The translations under genes were made by a program, and so were the position numbers. Positions 41,139-48,407 of a DNA stretch of 48,407 bases are shown here, piece after piece; positions within the stretch are counted from its first letter, which is position 1; every line of letters begins with the position of its first letter. This DNA comes from an uncultured Erysipelotrichaceae bacterium (GTDB lineage: Bacteria; Bacillota_I; Bacilli_A; RF39; UBA660). The DNA lies in assembly GCA_948442015.1 (NCBI GenBank), contig CAOJRP010000011.1, positions 1 to 48,407 of the forward strand, given 5' to 3'. The notes below the pieces were generated by a model. It saw only the letters and a list, made by a program, of their open reading frames with translations. It had not been told where the DNA came from and did not search any database.

Positions 41139-42461
41139 ATGGTAACATTTTTAAATAATTATATTTATGCTTTCATTTTAGTTATTTTTCTCTATTTAAA
41201 TAGCAAAAAAATTTTTAATAATTTTCGAAGAATAAATTTTAGAAAGACAATTGTATTTATTTGGATAGCTTTTTTCTTAGCTTTAATTTCCAATATTTCT
41301 TCTATAAACTTCCGAACTTTCTCTTTTATCTTGATAATTTTTCTTTTCAATAAATTACTCTTTCGAGTTCCAAATAGAAAAAATTTATTTATTGCTATAA
41401 TTTATTATATATCCTTAGTAATTAGTGATTCCATTTTAGAAACGATTATAATGCTTTATAGTAATATTTGCTCTAATAAAGAAATTATTTTTTGGGCAAA
41501 TTCTTTAATTTATCATATTATTGGTATTGTTATAAGTTATTTTATAATTACTTTTTTAAACAACTCAATTAAAGATGCCCTTGTTTCAAATAGTAAATTA
41601 GCAATTCGAAATATTTTTACTTTTATTCTTGCTTTTATTACAGGGACTTTTCTCTTGTTTTTAAAAATACCAAGTTTAAATATTAAAAACTTAGATGTGA
41701 TTATAAATATTACTTTTTTAGTTATTTTTACTTTAGCAGCCCTACTCCATTTAATAAAAGATATTTTATATGCTAAAGATGTATTTAAAGATTATAAAAA
41801 CACCATGAAATATGTTCAAGATACAGAAAAACTTTTAGAAGAATATCGTTTTAGTGTTCATGAAAATAGAAACCAACTTATTATGATTAGAAATATGCTA
41901 AATAAGAAGACTGATAAAAAAATTTTAGAATACATTGACTCATTAATTGAATACAAAAATGAATTAGATACTTTAGATAGTTGGACTTTTAAAAATCTAA
42001 GTAGTATTCCTTTTATAGGGTTGAAAGAATTTATTGATTATAAATTTCAAGAAATGCAAGAAGATAATATTGAGATCGAAACAATTGTTAGTAAAGAAAT
42101 TAATTATTTAAATGAAAAATTATTAACAACTAAAGATAAAGAAGAGTTATATAGTGTTATTGGAATTATTATTGATAATGCTAAAGAAGCTTTGAATCAT
42201 TCTAAAAACAAGTCCTTCTCTTTTCAAATGTATTTAGTTAATGAAAACATAAATTTAGTTTTTGCTAATAACTACTATGACCCTATTAATAGTTCTAAAA
42301 TATTTTTAAGAGGTTTTACTAATAAAGGACCAAGACATGGTAATGGTTTAGCAATAGCTAAAAAGATTGCAACAAAAAATTCTAAATTTGATTTAATTAC
42401 GGAAATAATAGATGAGTTTTTTGTTCAAACACTAACTATTAAAAACCAAAAATCATCATAA
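41139..42461 (+). CDS. GHKL-type sensor histidine kinase (AgrC-like)
   Basis: 440 residues. Six or seven transmembrane helices occupy the first 215 residues. The phospho-acceptor His is in EYRFSVHENRNQLIMIRNML (HxxxNQL, typical of AgrC/ComD kinases). The GHKL ATPase domain has the N-box in VIGIIIDNAKEALNHS and the G-box in GPRHGNGLAIAKKIA. AgrC relatives usually sense a secreted peptide, but no AgrB processing protease or AgrD-like peptide gene is adjacent, so the ligand is unknown. Paired with the LytTR regulator. Confidence 0.9.
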   Translation: MVTFLNNYIYAFILVIFLYLNSKKIFNNFRRINFRKTIVFIWIAFFLALISNISSINFRTFSFILIIFLFNKLLFRVPNRKNLFIAIIYYISLVISDSILETIIMLYSNICSNKEIIFWANSLIYHIIGIVISYFIITFLNNSIKDALVSNSKLAIRNIFTFILAFITGTFLLFLKIPSLNIKNLDVIINITFLVIFTLAALLHLIKDILYAKDVFKDYKNTMKYVQDTEKLLEEYRFSVHENRNQLIMIRNMLNKKTDKKILEYIDSLIEYKNELDTLDSWTFKNLSSIPFIGLKEFIDYKFQEMQEDNIEIETIVSKEINYLNEKLLTTKDKEELYSVIGIIIDNAKEALNHSKNKSFSFQMYLVNENINLVFANNYYDPINSSKIFLRGFTNKGPRHGNGLAIAKKIATKNSKFDLITEIIDEFFVQTLTIKNQKSS

Positions 42462-42482
42462 AATTACCAAAAATCACCAAAC

Positions 42483-42512
42483 TTAACACAAATAATTTTT
42501 TTGTGATATTAT
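42483..42512 (+). promoter_or_regulatory. Possible cold-shock gene promoter
   Basis: TTAACA (42483-42488) and TATTAT (42507-42512), spacer 18 nt. It would give a 5' leader of about 75 nt, which contains GTGAGCTCAC (42536-42545), a 10-bp palindrome. Long structured leaders are usual for cold-shock mRNAs. Tentative. Confidence 0.35.
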
Positions 42513-42592
42513 TACAATCGTGCATGAGGTAAATAGTGAGCTCACAACATATTTTTAGTAAAGTTTTTAAATGAAGGTGAGGTGTCTTACAA

Positions 42593-42808
42593 GTGAGAGG
42601 TAAGATTAAATGGTTTAACAACGAAAAAGGATATGGCTTTATTGCATATAAGGAAAATGAAGATATATTTGTTCACTATTCTGCAATTGTAAAAGATGGC
42701 TATAAAACTTTAGCTGAAGGTGATGAAGTTGAATTTAATCTGGTAGAAACTGCTAAAGGGCTTCAAGCTCAAAATGTAGTTAATATAAAAGATTTAATTT
42801 GTGAATAA
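42593..42808 (+). CDS. Cold-shock protein
   Basis: 71 residues: a single CSD RNA/DNA chaperone. RNP1 is KGYGFIAYK, RNP2 is EDIFVHYSAI, and the N-terminus GKIKWFNNEKGYGF is typical. RNP1 has YK instead of the usual E-x-G end. The start is GTG 42593, with AGGTG 8 nt upstream. Own leader and two terminator hairpins. Confidence 0.93.
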   Translation: MRGKIKWFNNEKGYGFIAYKENEDIFVHYSAIVKDGYKTLAEGDEVEFNLVETAKGLQAQNVVNIKDLICE

Positions 42809-42846
42809 AAAACAAGGTAATCTTTGTAGTAACCTTGTTTTATTTT
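42809..42846 (+). terminator. Cold-shock gene terminator 1
   Basis: AAAACAAGGT (42809-42818) and ACCTTGTTTT (42832-42841) with a 13-nt loop, followed by a T-rich tail. Confidence 0.75.
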
Positions 42847-42880
42847 GTGGCGAATTAGTACTTGCCACCCCTTTTTATTT
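42847..42880 (+). terminator. Terminator hairpin 2 between csp and deoD
   Basis: GTGGC (42847-42851) and GCCAC (42864-42868) with a 12-nt loop, then CCC and a T-rich run. It lies between convergent genes and may back up terminator 1. Confidence 0.6.
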
Positions 42881-42881
42881 T

Positions 42882-43610
42882 TTAGACTACTAGGGAGTCT
42901 AAAGCTAAGGTAATCATATCATTTAGAGCAGTCTCTCGCTGTTCTATAGATAAAACTACTTCCGAGAATTTGGAATCCACGGCAGTTACCATACATGTGG
43001 CCTCTTTATGAAAACTATTAGCAACATGGACAAGCCCAAAAGCTTCCATTTCTTCAGCAAGAGGTTCTATACCACTAGGAATTCTTCCTAAAACGGCATT
43101 TATATTAATATATGGACCAAAGACATCACAAGTCATTATGGTTCCCACATGTATTTTCATATTTTTATTTTTGGCTACTTCTAATATTTTCTTATTTAGA
43201 TTAACTGACGGTTTAACAGTATGTCCGCCATATCCATTATATTGGAAAGCAAAATTTGATTCAGAATAGATATTATCAGCTAGTACTACTTCGGGTACTA
43301 ACACATCTGGTGATACAACGCCTGCGGTTCCAATTCGAATAATTTTTTCGACATTATAGAAATGAAATAATTCCCAAGCATAAATACTTACTGAAGGCAT
43401 TCCCATACCATGCCCCATAACAGTTACTCTTTGACCTTTATATGTTCCTGTAAACCCTAACATATTTCTAACACTTGTTACAAGTTTTGCATTATCTAAA
43501 AAGTTTTCAGCTATGTATTTAGCTCTTAACGGGTCTCCTGGCATTATTACAACACTTGCAATATCTTCTTTCTTACACTCAATGTGAATTGGTCTTTCTT
43601 GTGGTTTCAT
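42882..43610 (-). CDS. deoD: Purine nucleoside phosphorylase
   Basis: 242-residue hexameric DeoD-type enzyme that splits purine (deoxy)nucleosides to base and ribose 1-phosphate. Phosphate-binding GDPLRAKYIAENFL, GTYKGQRVTVMGHGMGMPSV, IIRIGTAGVVSP, and the purine/sugar region IEPLAEEMEAFGLVHVA are clear. Near the catalytic loop CMVTAVDSKFSEV it has Asp-Ser where many relatives have SDH. Start ATG 43610. It converges on the cold-shock gene. Confidence 0.93.
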   Translation of the reverse strand: MKPQERPIHIECKKEDIASVVIMPGDPLRAKYIAENFLDNAKLVTSVRNMLGFTGTYKGQRVTVMGHGMGMPSVSIYAWELFHFYNVEKIIRIGTAGVVSPDVLVPEVVLADNIYSESNFAFQYNGYGGHTVKPSVNLNKKILEVAKNKNMKIHVGTIMTCDVFGPYININAVLGRIPSGIEPLAEEMEAFGLVHVANSFHKEATCMVTAVDSKFSEVVLSIEQRETALNDMITLALDSLVV

Positions 43611-43668
43611 TATATCCCTCTATTCTATTTTTATTATACATCATTTACGTTTTATTAATGTAAACAAA

Positions 43669-43703
43669 AAATAAACTTTACAAAAATAGCTGTAAAGTTT
43701 ATT
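43669..43703 (-). terminator. Terminator of the XRE membrane regulator
   Basis: AATAAACTTTACA (43670-43682) and its exact complement (43691-43703) with an 8-nt loop, then T6 on the minus strand. Confidence 0.88.
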
Positions 43704-45231
43704 CATATTTAACTTGTTCTTTTAATATACTTATCTCTTCTTCTAGATTCTCAATTTGTTCTTGGTATTCTTCTAGTTTTATTTGATATTGTTCCCAGTA
43801 TTTTTCTTTTAGCTCTTCTCTCATATTATAGTAATCTTCTTGATGTATTTTATCGTAATAAAGTTTCTCATTTTCTTTCATCTTTATAATATTTTCTTCA
43901 CTTGCAGTAATAGTAATATTATATCTATTATATTTATCATAATTATAAATTTTTTTATTTTCTAAATTAGTTAGGACTTCATCAAATAGTTTTGTATAAT
44001 TACTATCTACTAAATTTACGTAAAGATAAGGCTTATTCTCTTCAATCTCATAATTAACATATTTATCATAATATTCTAAATCAATTAAAACTTTACTCCC
44101 TAAAGCGTTATCTACTTTATATTTTATATTAGAATAATAATATCCATACATACGTGTATCTAAGAAAAAATCTTCTTGCATGTTATATTCATAATTCTTA
44201 GATGTCATTAGAGAATATTCTGGTAACTCATCTAATATTTCATATTTAGATAGTTCCCCAATCATAATACCACAACTACCGCCTAGGATAACTAAACCCA
44301 CAATAAAGGTTATAAAAACGGCTTTTATTTTAATCTTTTTACCTACAATAAAATAATATGCTAAATATAAAAGTAAAATATTAAGAAGTATTAAAGAAAT
44401 AATACAAATTATTAGACCAATACTTACAATTCCTTTAAATATTAGAAATATTATTAACATTAAAGCTCCTGATAGACAAATTAAAGTTAGGATAAAAGGA
44501 AGAGAACAAAAAGCTACTACTCCTTTTACAAAAATAATTATAGCATTTACCATAATATCTAAAACGCTACGATTATTAGTTTTAATTATAGTTAAGTTAT
44601 TTTTTATCTTTTCTCCATCTAAAGAAGATACCTCTTCTTTTTCGGAAACTTCCATGTTAGTTACTCTTTCCTCTTTAATTATATTATTTTCATTAACTTC
44701 ATTATCTAAATACTTTAGTTTAAATGCATAGTATAAGACAACTACTGCTATAAAAGAATAAATTACACATATTATTAAATTTGTAATACTTGATAATAAG
44801 CCATAAGCTGCTCCAAAATTACGATAAATATTATTCATTAACCTTCTAAAGCCATCAAAAGGAATAAATAATAAAGATATAAGTATTAACATAAAACCCA
44901 TATAAATTAAAAATTTAATAAAATCTTTAAAATCCATCTTAGCAAAGACCTCATAAATTCTTTTAACTTCTGTTTTAACATTATTAACCAAGTTAGGTAA
45001 TATTTTTTCATCTGATAGAACATTAATTTTTGATATATTATCATTGGTTAAATCTTCTAAACTGCAATTAAATATTTTGCATAATGCTAAAAGCTTATCC
45101 ATTTCAGGATATGTAGTCCCTGATTCCCACTTACTAACTGATTGTCTTGAAACATCTAGTTCTTGTGCCAAGTCTTCTTGGCTCATCTTTTTTTCTTTTC
45201 TTAAAGTTTGTAATTTTTCACTAAACTTCAT
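43699..45231 (-). CDS. XRE-family transcription regulator with membrane domain
   Basis: 510 residues. The N-terminal XRE helix-turn-helix (1-65) is textbook: KLQTLRKEKKMSQEDLAQEL, DVSRQSVSKWESGTTYPEMD, LALCKIFNCSLEDL. A linker and two transmembrane helices (about 105-180) are followed by a charged loop and four or five more helices (about 225-330). The rest is an outside domain (about 335-450) ending in a long coiled coil (YWEQYQIKLEEYQEQIENLE). A DNA-binding protein held at the membrane may sense an envelope signal. ATG 45231 has GAGGTG upstream. The leader carries four phased GTTG repeats (45268-45313) that may be its operator. Confidence 0.85.
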   Translation of the reverse strand: MKFSEKLQTLRKEKKMSQEDLAQELDVSRQSVSKWESGTTYPEMDKLLALCKIFNCSLEDLTNDNISKINVLSDEKILPNLVNNVKTEVKRIYEVFAKMDFKDFIKFLIYMGFMLILISLLFIPFDGFRRLMNNIYRNFGAAYGLLSSITNLIICVIYSFIAVVVLYYAFKLKYLDNEVNENNIIKEERVTNMEVSEKEEVSSLDGEKIKNNLTIIKTNNRSVLDIMVNAIIIFVKGVVAFCSLPFILTLICLSGALMLIIFLIFKGIVSIGLIICIISLILLNILLLYLAYYFIVGKKIKIKAVFITFIVGLVILGGSCGIMIGELSKYEILDELPEYSLMTSKNYEYNMQEDFFLDTRMYGYYYSNIKYKVDNALGSKVLIDLEYYDKYVNYEIEENKPYLYVNLVDSNYTKLFDEVLTNLENKKIYNYDKYNRYNITITASEENIIKMKENEKLYYDKIHQEDYYNMREELKEKYWEQYQIKLEEYQEQIENLEEEISILKEQVKYE

Positions 45232-45267
45232 TCTTCTCACCTCACAATAAATTTACTACGAACCCCA

Positions 45268-45326
45268 GTTGCATAAAACCAATTTTAGGTTGTTTTTTGT
45301 TGCGTTTTGGTTGCAATTTCATTATA
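45268..45326 (-). promoter_or_regulatory. Leader of the XRE gene with phased GTTG repeats
   Basis: TATAAT (45321-45326, minus strand) is followed downstream by four GTTG copies, read on the plus strand, at 45268, 45289, 45299 and 45310. The spacings of 21, 10 and 11 bp put all four on one face of the helix. The layout suits cooperative repressor binding just downstream of the start site. Autoregulation by the XRE protein is inference. Confidence 0.5.
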
Positions 45327-45335
45327 TCATAAGAA

Positions 45336-45358
45336 AAAACTTAAAATCTTTAAGTTTT
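45336..45358 (-). terminator. Terminator of the 119-residue gene
   Basis: AAAACTTAAA (45336-45345) and TTTAAGTTTT (45349-45358) with a 3-nt loop, followed on the minus strand by TTC. It overlaps the stop codon. Confidence 0.65.
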
Positions 45359-45716
45359 ATGCACTTTCACTTACAAATACTTTTTTAAATATTGGATTAG
45401 CTAATTCTTGATTTTGCGTCCAATAGTTTGTTAAATATAAATATGTTGCTACAAAATTATCATCAGGATTAAAGTATTGTTCTTGTAAAACCCCTGCTGT
45501 AACGATTAGCTTTTTATTAGGAAATAAAATTAAAGTTTGTCTTAAAGCATGATTTAAATTTTTTAAATCATTAATTGTAACTGTTATTCCCATAGTTTCA
45601 TCTTTTGTAATTATACTTAATACACTACCATATTTTCTTTCTAATCTAGCAATCTCTTCATCTTGAAATATTTTATACCCTTCTAAATAATCTACTTCTA
45701 AATTTTTATTTTTCAT
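45357..45716 (-). CDS. Hypothetical protein, 119 residues
   Basis: I do not recognise it. No signal or membrane segment. Predicted alpha/beta fold: YGSVLSIITKDETMGITVTI, then helical LKNLNHALRQTLILFPNKKL, VTAGVLQEQYF and YLYLTNYWTQNQ. ATG 45716 has GGAGACAA upstream. Single gene with its own terminator, next to the XRE regulator gene. Confidence 0.7.
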   Translation of the reverse strand: MKNKNLEVDYLEGYKIFQDEEIARLERKYGSVLSIITKDETMGITVTINDLKNLNHALRQTLILFPNKKLIVTAGVLQEQYFNPDDNFVATYLYLTNYWTQNQELANPIFKKVFVSESA

Positions 45717-45802
45717 ATTGTCTCCTTCTATACTGCCTTCGATTATTATATAATATTTTTTAGCTTTTGTTTGTCGAATTATGTCGATTTTTATAAAAAT
45801 AT

Positions 45803-45831
45803 TTGCTTTTAAAATATAAACCTACTATAAT
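45803..45831 (+). promoter_or_regulatory. Promoter of the frameshifted gene at 45858
   Basis: TTGCTT (45803-45808) and TATAAT (45826-45831), spacer 17 nt, 27 nt before the ATG. Confidence 0.65.
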
Positions 45832-45857
45832 AAACTATACGAAATGAGAGATTTTAT

Positions 45858-46734
45858 ATGAGTAATATTACAAATAATTTAGGAAAAAATTTTAAGCTAT
45901 TTAAACGATTTAAGAATATCGATTCTAAATGTTATCAACAATTACTTGATAAAGCAAATATATATAGACAATTAACAAAAGACAAATCTCCTTATGATAA
46001 TTTTACAGAACTTATTTATATCCATAAAGATAATTATACAAAAAGCAAAGATTTTTTTGATAAATTGTGTTTATTCATTATCTTAATATTTGATAGAGAC
46101 GCTTTATTATATAATACTTATTTAGAACTAATTACTTCCCAAATTGGTGTTTTAGAAAAAGATAATCAAAAACCAGTTGTTTTATTGCAAAAAGAACTTA
46201 CTCAAAAACAAAGAGAAGTTTTAAAAAGTTCATCAATTAAATTGTTTGGTTTTTATGAAGATGTTCTTGTTGAAATAGAAAAAGCTTATTTTAATAAATT
46301 CCTTTTAAGTGATAGTTTAAATGTTTCTTTTGAACAAGATTACTTTTTTAGAATTTTATCTATGAAAGAACGTGAATTTAAAGGAATTTCCGAAGAAAGA
46401 ATAAACGAATTAAAAGAGATAGTATCCAAGTGGTTTTTAGCTTACAAGGTTAAAAATTATCACTTTTTACTAGCTTATCAATTAGAAGAAGAACAAGAAT
46501 TTTTTAATTACCCAACATGGGAAGAAAAAGCCATTATTATAATACTTTCTATTGATCCTAACTTAAGTTTATTAAAACATTATATGACTAATTTGCAATT
46601 TAAAGAAAACAGCAGAATACTCTTTTGATTTATTTGGATTTTATTATAATGAATTAATTCAATTAGAGCATAAATATAATGAAACTTATAAAGTTATTAC
46701 CAAAGATCCTTGGGAATTAATGTTAAGTGAGTAA
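45858..46734 (+). pseudogene. Hypothetical protein with a C-terminal frameshift
   Basis: The first frame gives 256 residues, helical and unrecognised (KLFKRFKNIDSKCYQQLLDK, FDKLCLFIILIFDRDALL, SMKEREFKGISEERINELKE), ending NLQFKENSRILF. The coding pattern moves to another frame at about 46605-46615 and reads AEYSFDLFGFYYNELIQLEH, then KYNETYKVITKDPWELMLSE, and stops at 46734. Removing one A from the GAAAAC near 46606 would join them into about 291 residues. The promoter is intact. Either the gene is decaying or there is a homopolymer sequencing error. Confidence 0.65.
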
Positions 46735-46788
46735 TAATTTTTTGTTTATTGATTTTTACCATTAAATATTGTGATTTCTAATTTATTC

Positions 46789-47271
46789 TTATTTTTTTAA
46801 TACTTTTATTGTGTCTTCATTTAATAAATGATTATTTATGGTATTGATAAGCTTATCAATACCTTCATTAGGAGATTCCGCAATAACTGTTTCCGTTTCT
46901 TTGATGATTAATTCATCAATTTGCTCATATTCTACATTTACTTCAAAATTTCCTATATAATCTGCTAGACTTTTTTCTTCTTCATCGCTAACTACATAAA
47001 AATCTGATAAAACAGTTTCTTTTGATATTTCACCTTCTGCATCATAGAAATAATTTCCTATTTTAACAATAATATAATCCTTGTATTTGGAAGAACCAGG
47101 ATTACTACGATAAAAAATAGTCGTTGGAATAAAATGCTTAATTATTTTAGCAAATTCATAGCAACCTCCATGAGTTAAATAGTACTCTGCCCCAACAAAA
47201 TCAATATATTCCCTATAATCATCATCTAAATACCCTTTAATGTAATTAATAAATTGTTCAATTTCTAACAT
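46789..47271 (-). CDS. Hypothetical protein, possible cysteine-protease-like fold
   Basis: 160 residues. The segment YYLTHGGCYEFAKIIKHF followed by YKDYIIVKIGNYFYDAEGEI looks like the Cys and Asp parts of a papain/transglutaminase-like fold. Where the catalytic His would be expected (before IVKIGN, as in HVW-VEIDG), there is Tyr-Lys-Asp-Tyr. It may be an inactive relative, or the similarity may be superficial. The C-terminal third is acidic and helical. ATG 47271 has GGAG upstream. Confidence 0.6.
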   Translation of the reverse strand: MLEIEQFINYIKGYLDDDYREYIDFVGAEYYLTHGGCYEFAKIIKHFIPTTIFYRSNPGSSKYKDYIIVKIGNYFYDAEGEISKETVLSDFYVVSDEEEKSLADYIGNFEVNVEYEQIDELIIKETETVIAESPNEGIDKLINTINNHLLNEDTIKVLKK

Positions 47272-47317
47272 AATTTTTCTCCTTTTTTCTTAAACTATAA
47301 TATAAAATATTAAAAAA

Positions 47318-48355
47318 TTAATCTATATATTCTAAATTTGTACTAGATTTAAAAATTTTATTTAATACTCTTTCTTTTTCTTCACCTTCTAAAATAGTCG
47401 GTTGATAGTCATTTTTATCCTGGACACTAGATAATGAACAAGGAATAATATTTATAGATGTATCTTTTAAAATGTCATTTTCATAAGAATATGTAATTTG
47501 AAAGATCATCGTATCTTTATCACTTGGATTTTTATTACCACCAAAAACAAAATTACCTAAAGAATAAACAATATATTTTCCTTCATAAAACTCAATACCT
47601 TGTAATACATGCGGATGATGTCCTAAAACTAAATCTGCACCTTCGGAAATAGCATAACGAGCGATATTTTCTTGAATACTATTTTGTTTGTCTTTTCTTT
47701 CAATTCCCCAGTGATATGTCATAATAATTAAGTCTACATTATTTTCTTTGAAATAAGTTATAGCTTTTTTTGTTTCCTTTTGCGCTTCTTCTTCAGTCCA
47801 TCCTAGTACTCCTGCCATTCCTATTTTAATGTCATCTATTTCTTCAATTAAATAATTATCATAACCAAAATAAGGAACATTATATTCATCTAATGCTATT
47901 AGGTTATCTAGATATCCTTTTTCCCCATAATCATATGTATGATTATTAGCAAGATTTACAGCTTCAACACTACCTACAAGTAAAATATTTGGATAATCTA
48001 AATCACCTTTAAAAGTAAACTTTTTATCTCTTTTTTGTTCATTTGTGGTAAAAGGTCCTTCCAAGTTAGCAATGGTTAAATCATCATTTCCAAGAACATC
48101 TTTTACACCACTAAAGAAATAACTATAATCATGTTCATTCTGTTCTAATACATCAGGTAAACTGTTTTGATACCCATAATCATCATCTAATCCTAAAGTA
48201 CAATCTCCAACGGCACTTATTGTAATTTCTTTCTTAATCGGTTCTTTTATTTCTTTTTGTTGTTCCATTTGCTTTTCTTGAACTTCTTTATTTTCAAAAA
48301 TATTATTATTACTTATTATATCTAAATCAATTTCTTTTTCTAAAGATATGTCTTG
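47318..48355 (-). pseudogene. CapA-family protein missing its N-terminus
   Basis: The PGA_cap (CapA) metallophosphatase-like domain is complete: ISAVGDCTLGLDDDYG, LTIANLEGPFTT, AVNLANNHTYDYGEKGYLD, IIMTYHWGIE, LVLGHHPHVLQGIEFYEGKY and IVYSLGNFVFGG. Relatives act in poly-gamma-glutamate capsule synthesis or envelope processing and usually have an N-terminal membrane anchor. Here the first ATG is 48268, but the frame stays open and coding-like upstream (SLEKEIDLDIISNNNIFENK) until a TAA at 48356-48358. That stop lies where a GC-rich hairpin sequence unlike the surroundings begins. The 5' end with the anchor is thus lost, probably by insertion. Confidence 0.7.
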
Positions 48356-48407
48356 TTAACTACCCCGCCGCAGAGCAGCGGGGCTTAAACTCGGTTGCTT
48401 TCAGTAT
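48349..48407. mobile_element. Possible transposon end with GC-rich hairpin
   Basis: CCCCGC (48363-48368) and GCGGGG (48378-48383) enclose CGCAGAGCA, which can pair partly inside. This is the most GC-rich spot in the window. It directly follows the break in the CapA gene and runs to the window edge. Subterminal GC-rich hairpins mark the ends of IS200/IS605-type elements, so that is my best guess. No transposase is visible. Confidence 0.45.

Noticed and set aside
1..48407. CRISPR array, tRNA, rRNA or prophage
   Set aside because: I saw no regularly spaced repeats, no tRNA-like cloverleaf, no rRNA, and no set of phage structural genes. The single ORF6N gene does not make a prophage.

Overview
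The window is AT-rich (visibly well under 35% GC), densely coded, and reads as a chromosome segment of a low-GC Firmicute from the Bacilli/Erysipelotrichia/RF39-like gut lineages. UGA is used as a stop: rimM ends in TGA, overlapping the trmD ATG. Trp is encoded by TGG, so this is not the Mycoplasma code. The ribosomal-protein and RNA-modification gene order resembles Bacillus (rimM-trmD-rplS-ylqF-rnhB-topA; spoIIP next to rpsT; yceD-rpmF). Many genes have an AGGTG Shine-Dalgarno 5-8 nt before the start. Because that box contains GTG, several open frames look falsely extended, and I corrected those starts.

Layout. 1-4.4 kb is a surface-protein region: two camelysin/TasA-like genes with near-identical promoters, both broken, plus an intact IS3-family element (507-1858) with a 5-bp target duplication. 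4.4-20.7 kb is a long leftward housekeeping run: topA, LtaS-like sulfatase, rnhB, ylqF, an accessory block (uracil-DNA glycosylase, phosphoesterase, DUF218, GNAT, amidotransferase), lepB, rplS, a secreted protein, trmD, rimM, CYTH, a SpoU methyltransferase and a YgjP-like peptidase. 21-30.5 kb holds a transglutaminase-like protein, DUF2207, YfhO, a frameshifted SGNH hydrolase, an alpha/beta hydrolase, a NIF3-like protein, an ORF6N protein and LemA. 30.5-38.9 kb mixes strands: DUF368 flippase, a prepilin, a YqxA-like gene and spoIIP divergent from rpsT, a transglutaminase-like protein, a zinc-ribbon/thioredoxin-like protein, rpmF-yceD, two YjcZ-like micro-genes, and prsA. 39-48.4 kb has a phosphohexomutase, a LytTR/GHKL two-component pair, a cold-shock gene, deoD, an XRE membrane regulator, hypotheticals, and a CapA-like gene whose 5' end is lost at a GC-rich hairpin resembling a transposon end.

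The most interesting signals are: (i) two camelysin-gene promoters that share 25 identical bases and a run of seven G between -35 and -10, the architecture of a slippage-switched (phase-variable) promoter; (ii) an apparent AUU start codon for yceD, supported by promoter, Shine-Dalgarno and spacing; (iii) three consecutive hairpins inserted in frame in a coding sequence; (iv) four helically phased GTTG repeats in the leader of the XRE gene; and (v) two tandem 25-bp perfect palindromes between genes. At least five genes are broken by frameshifts or insertions, so either the locus is decaying or the assembly has indel errors. I found no tRNA, rRNA, CRISPR array or complete prophage. All family assignments come from reading motifs, not from database searches.
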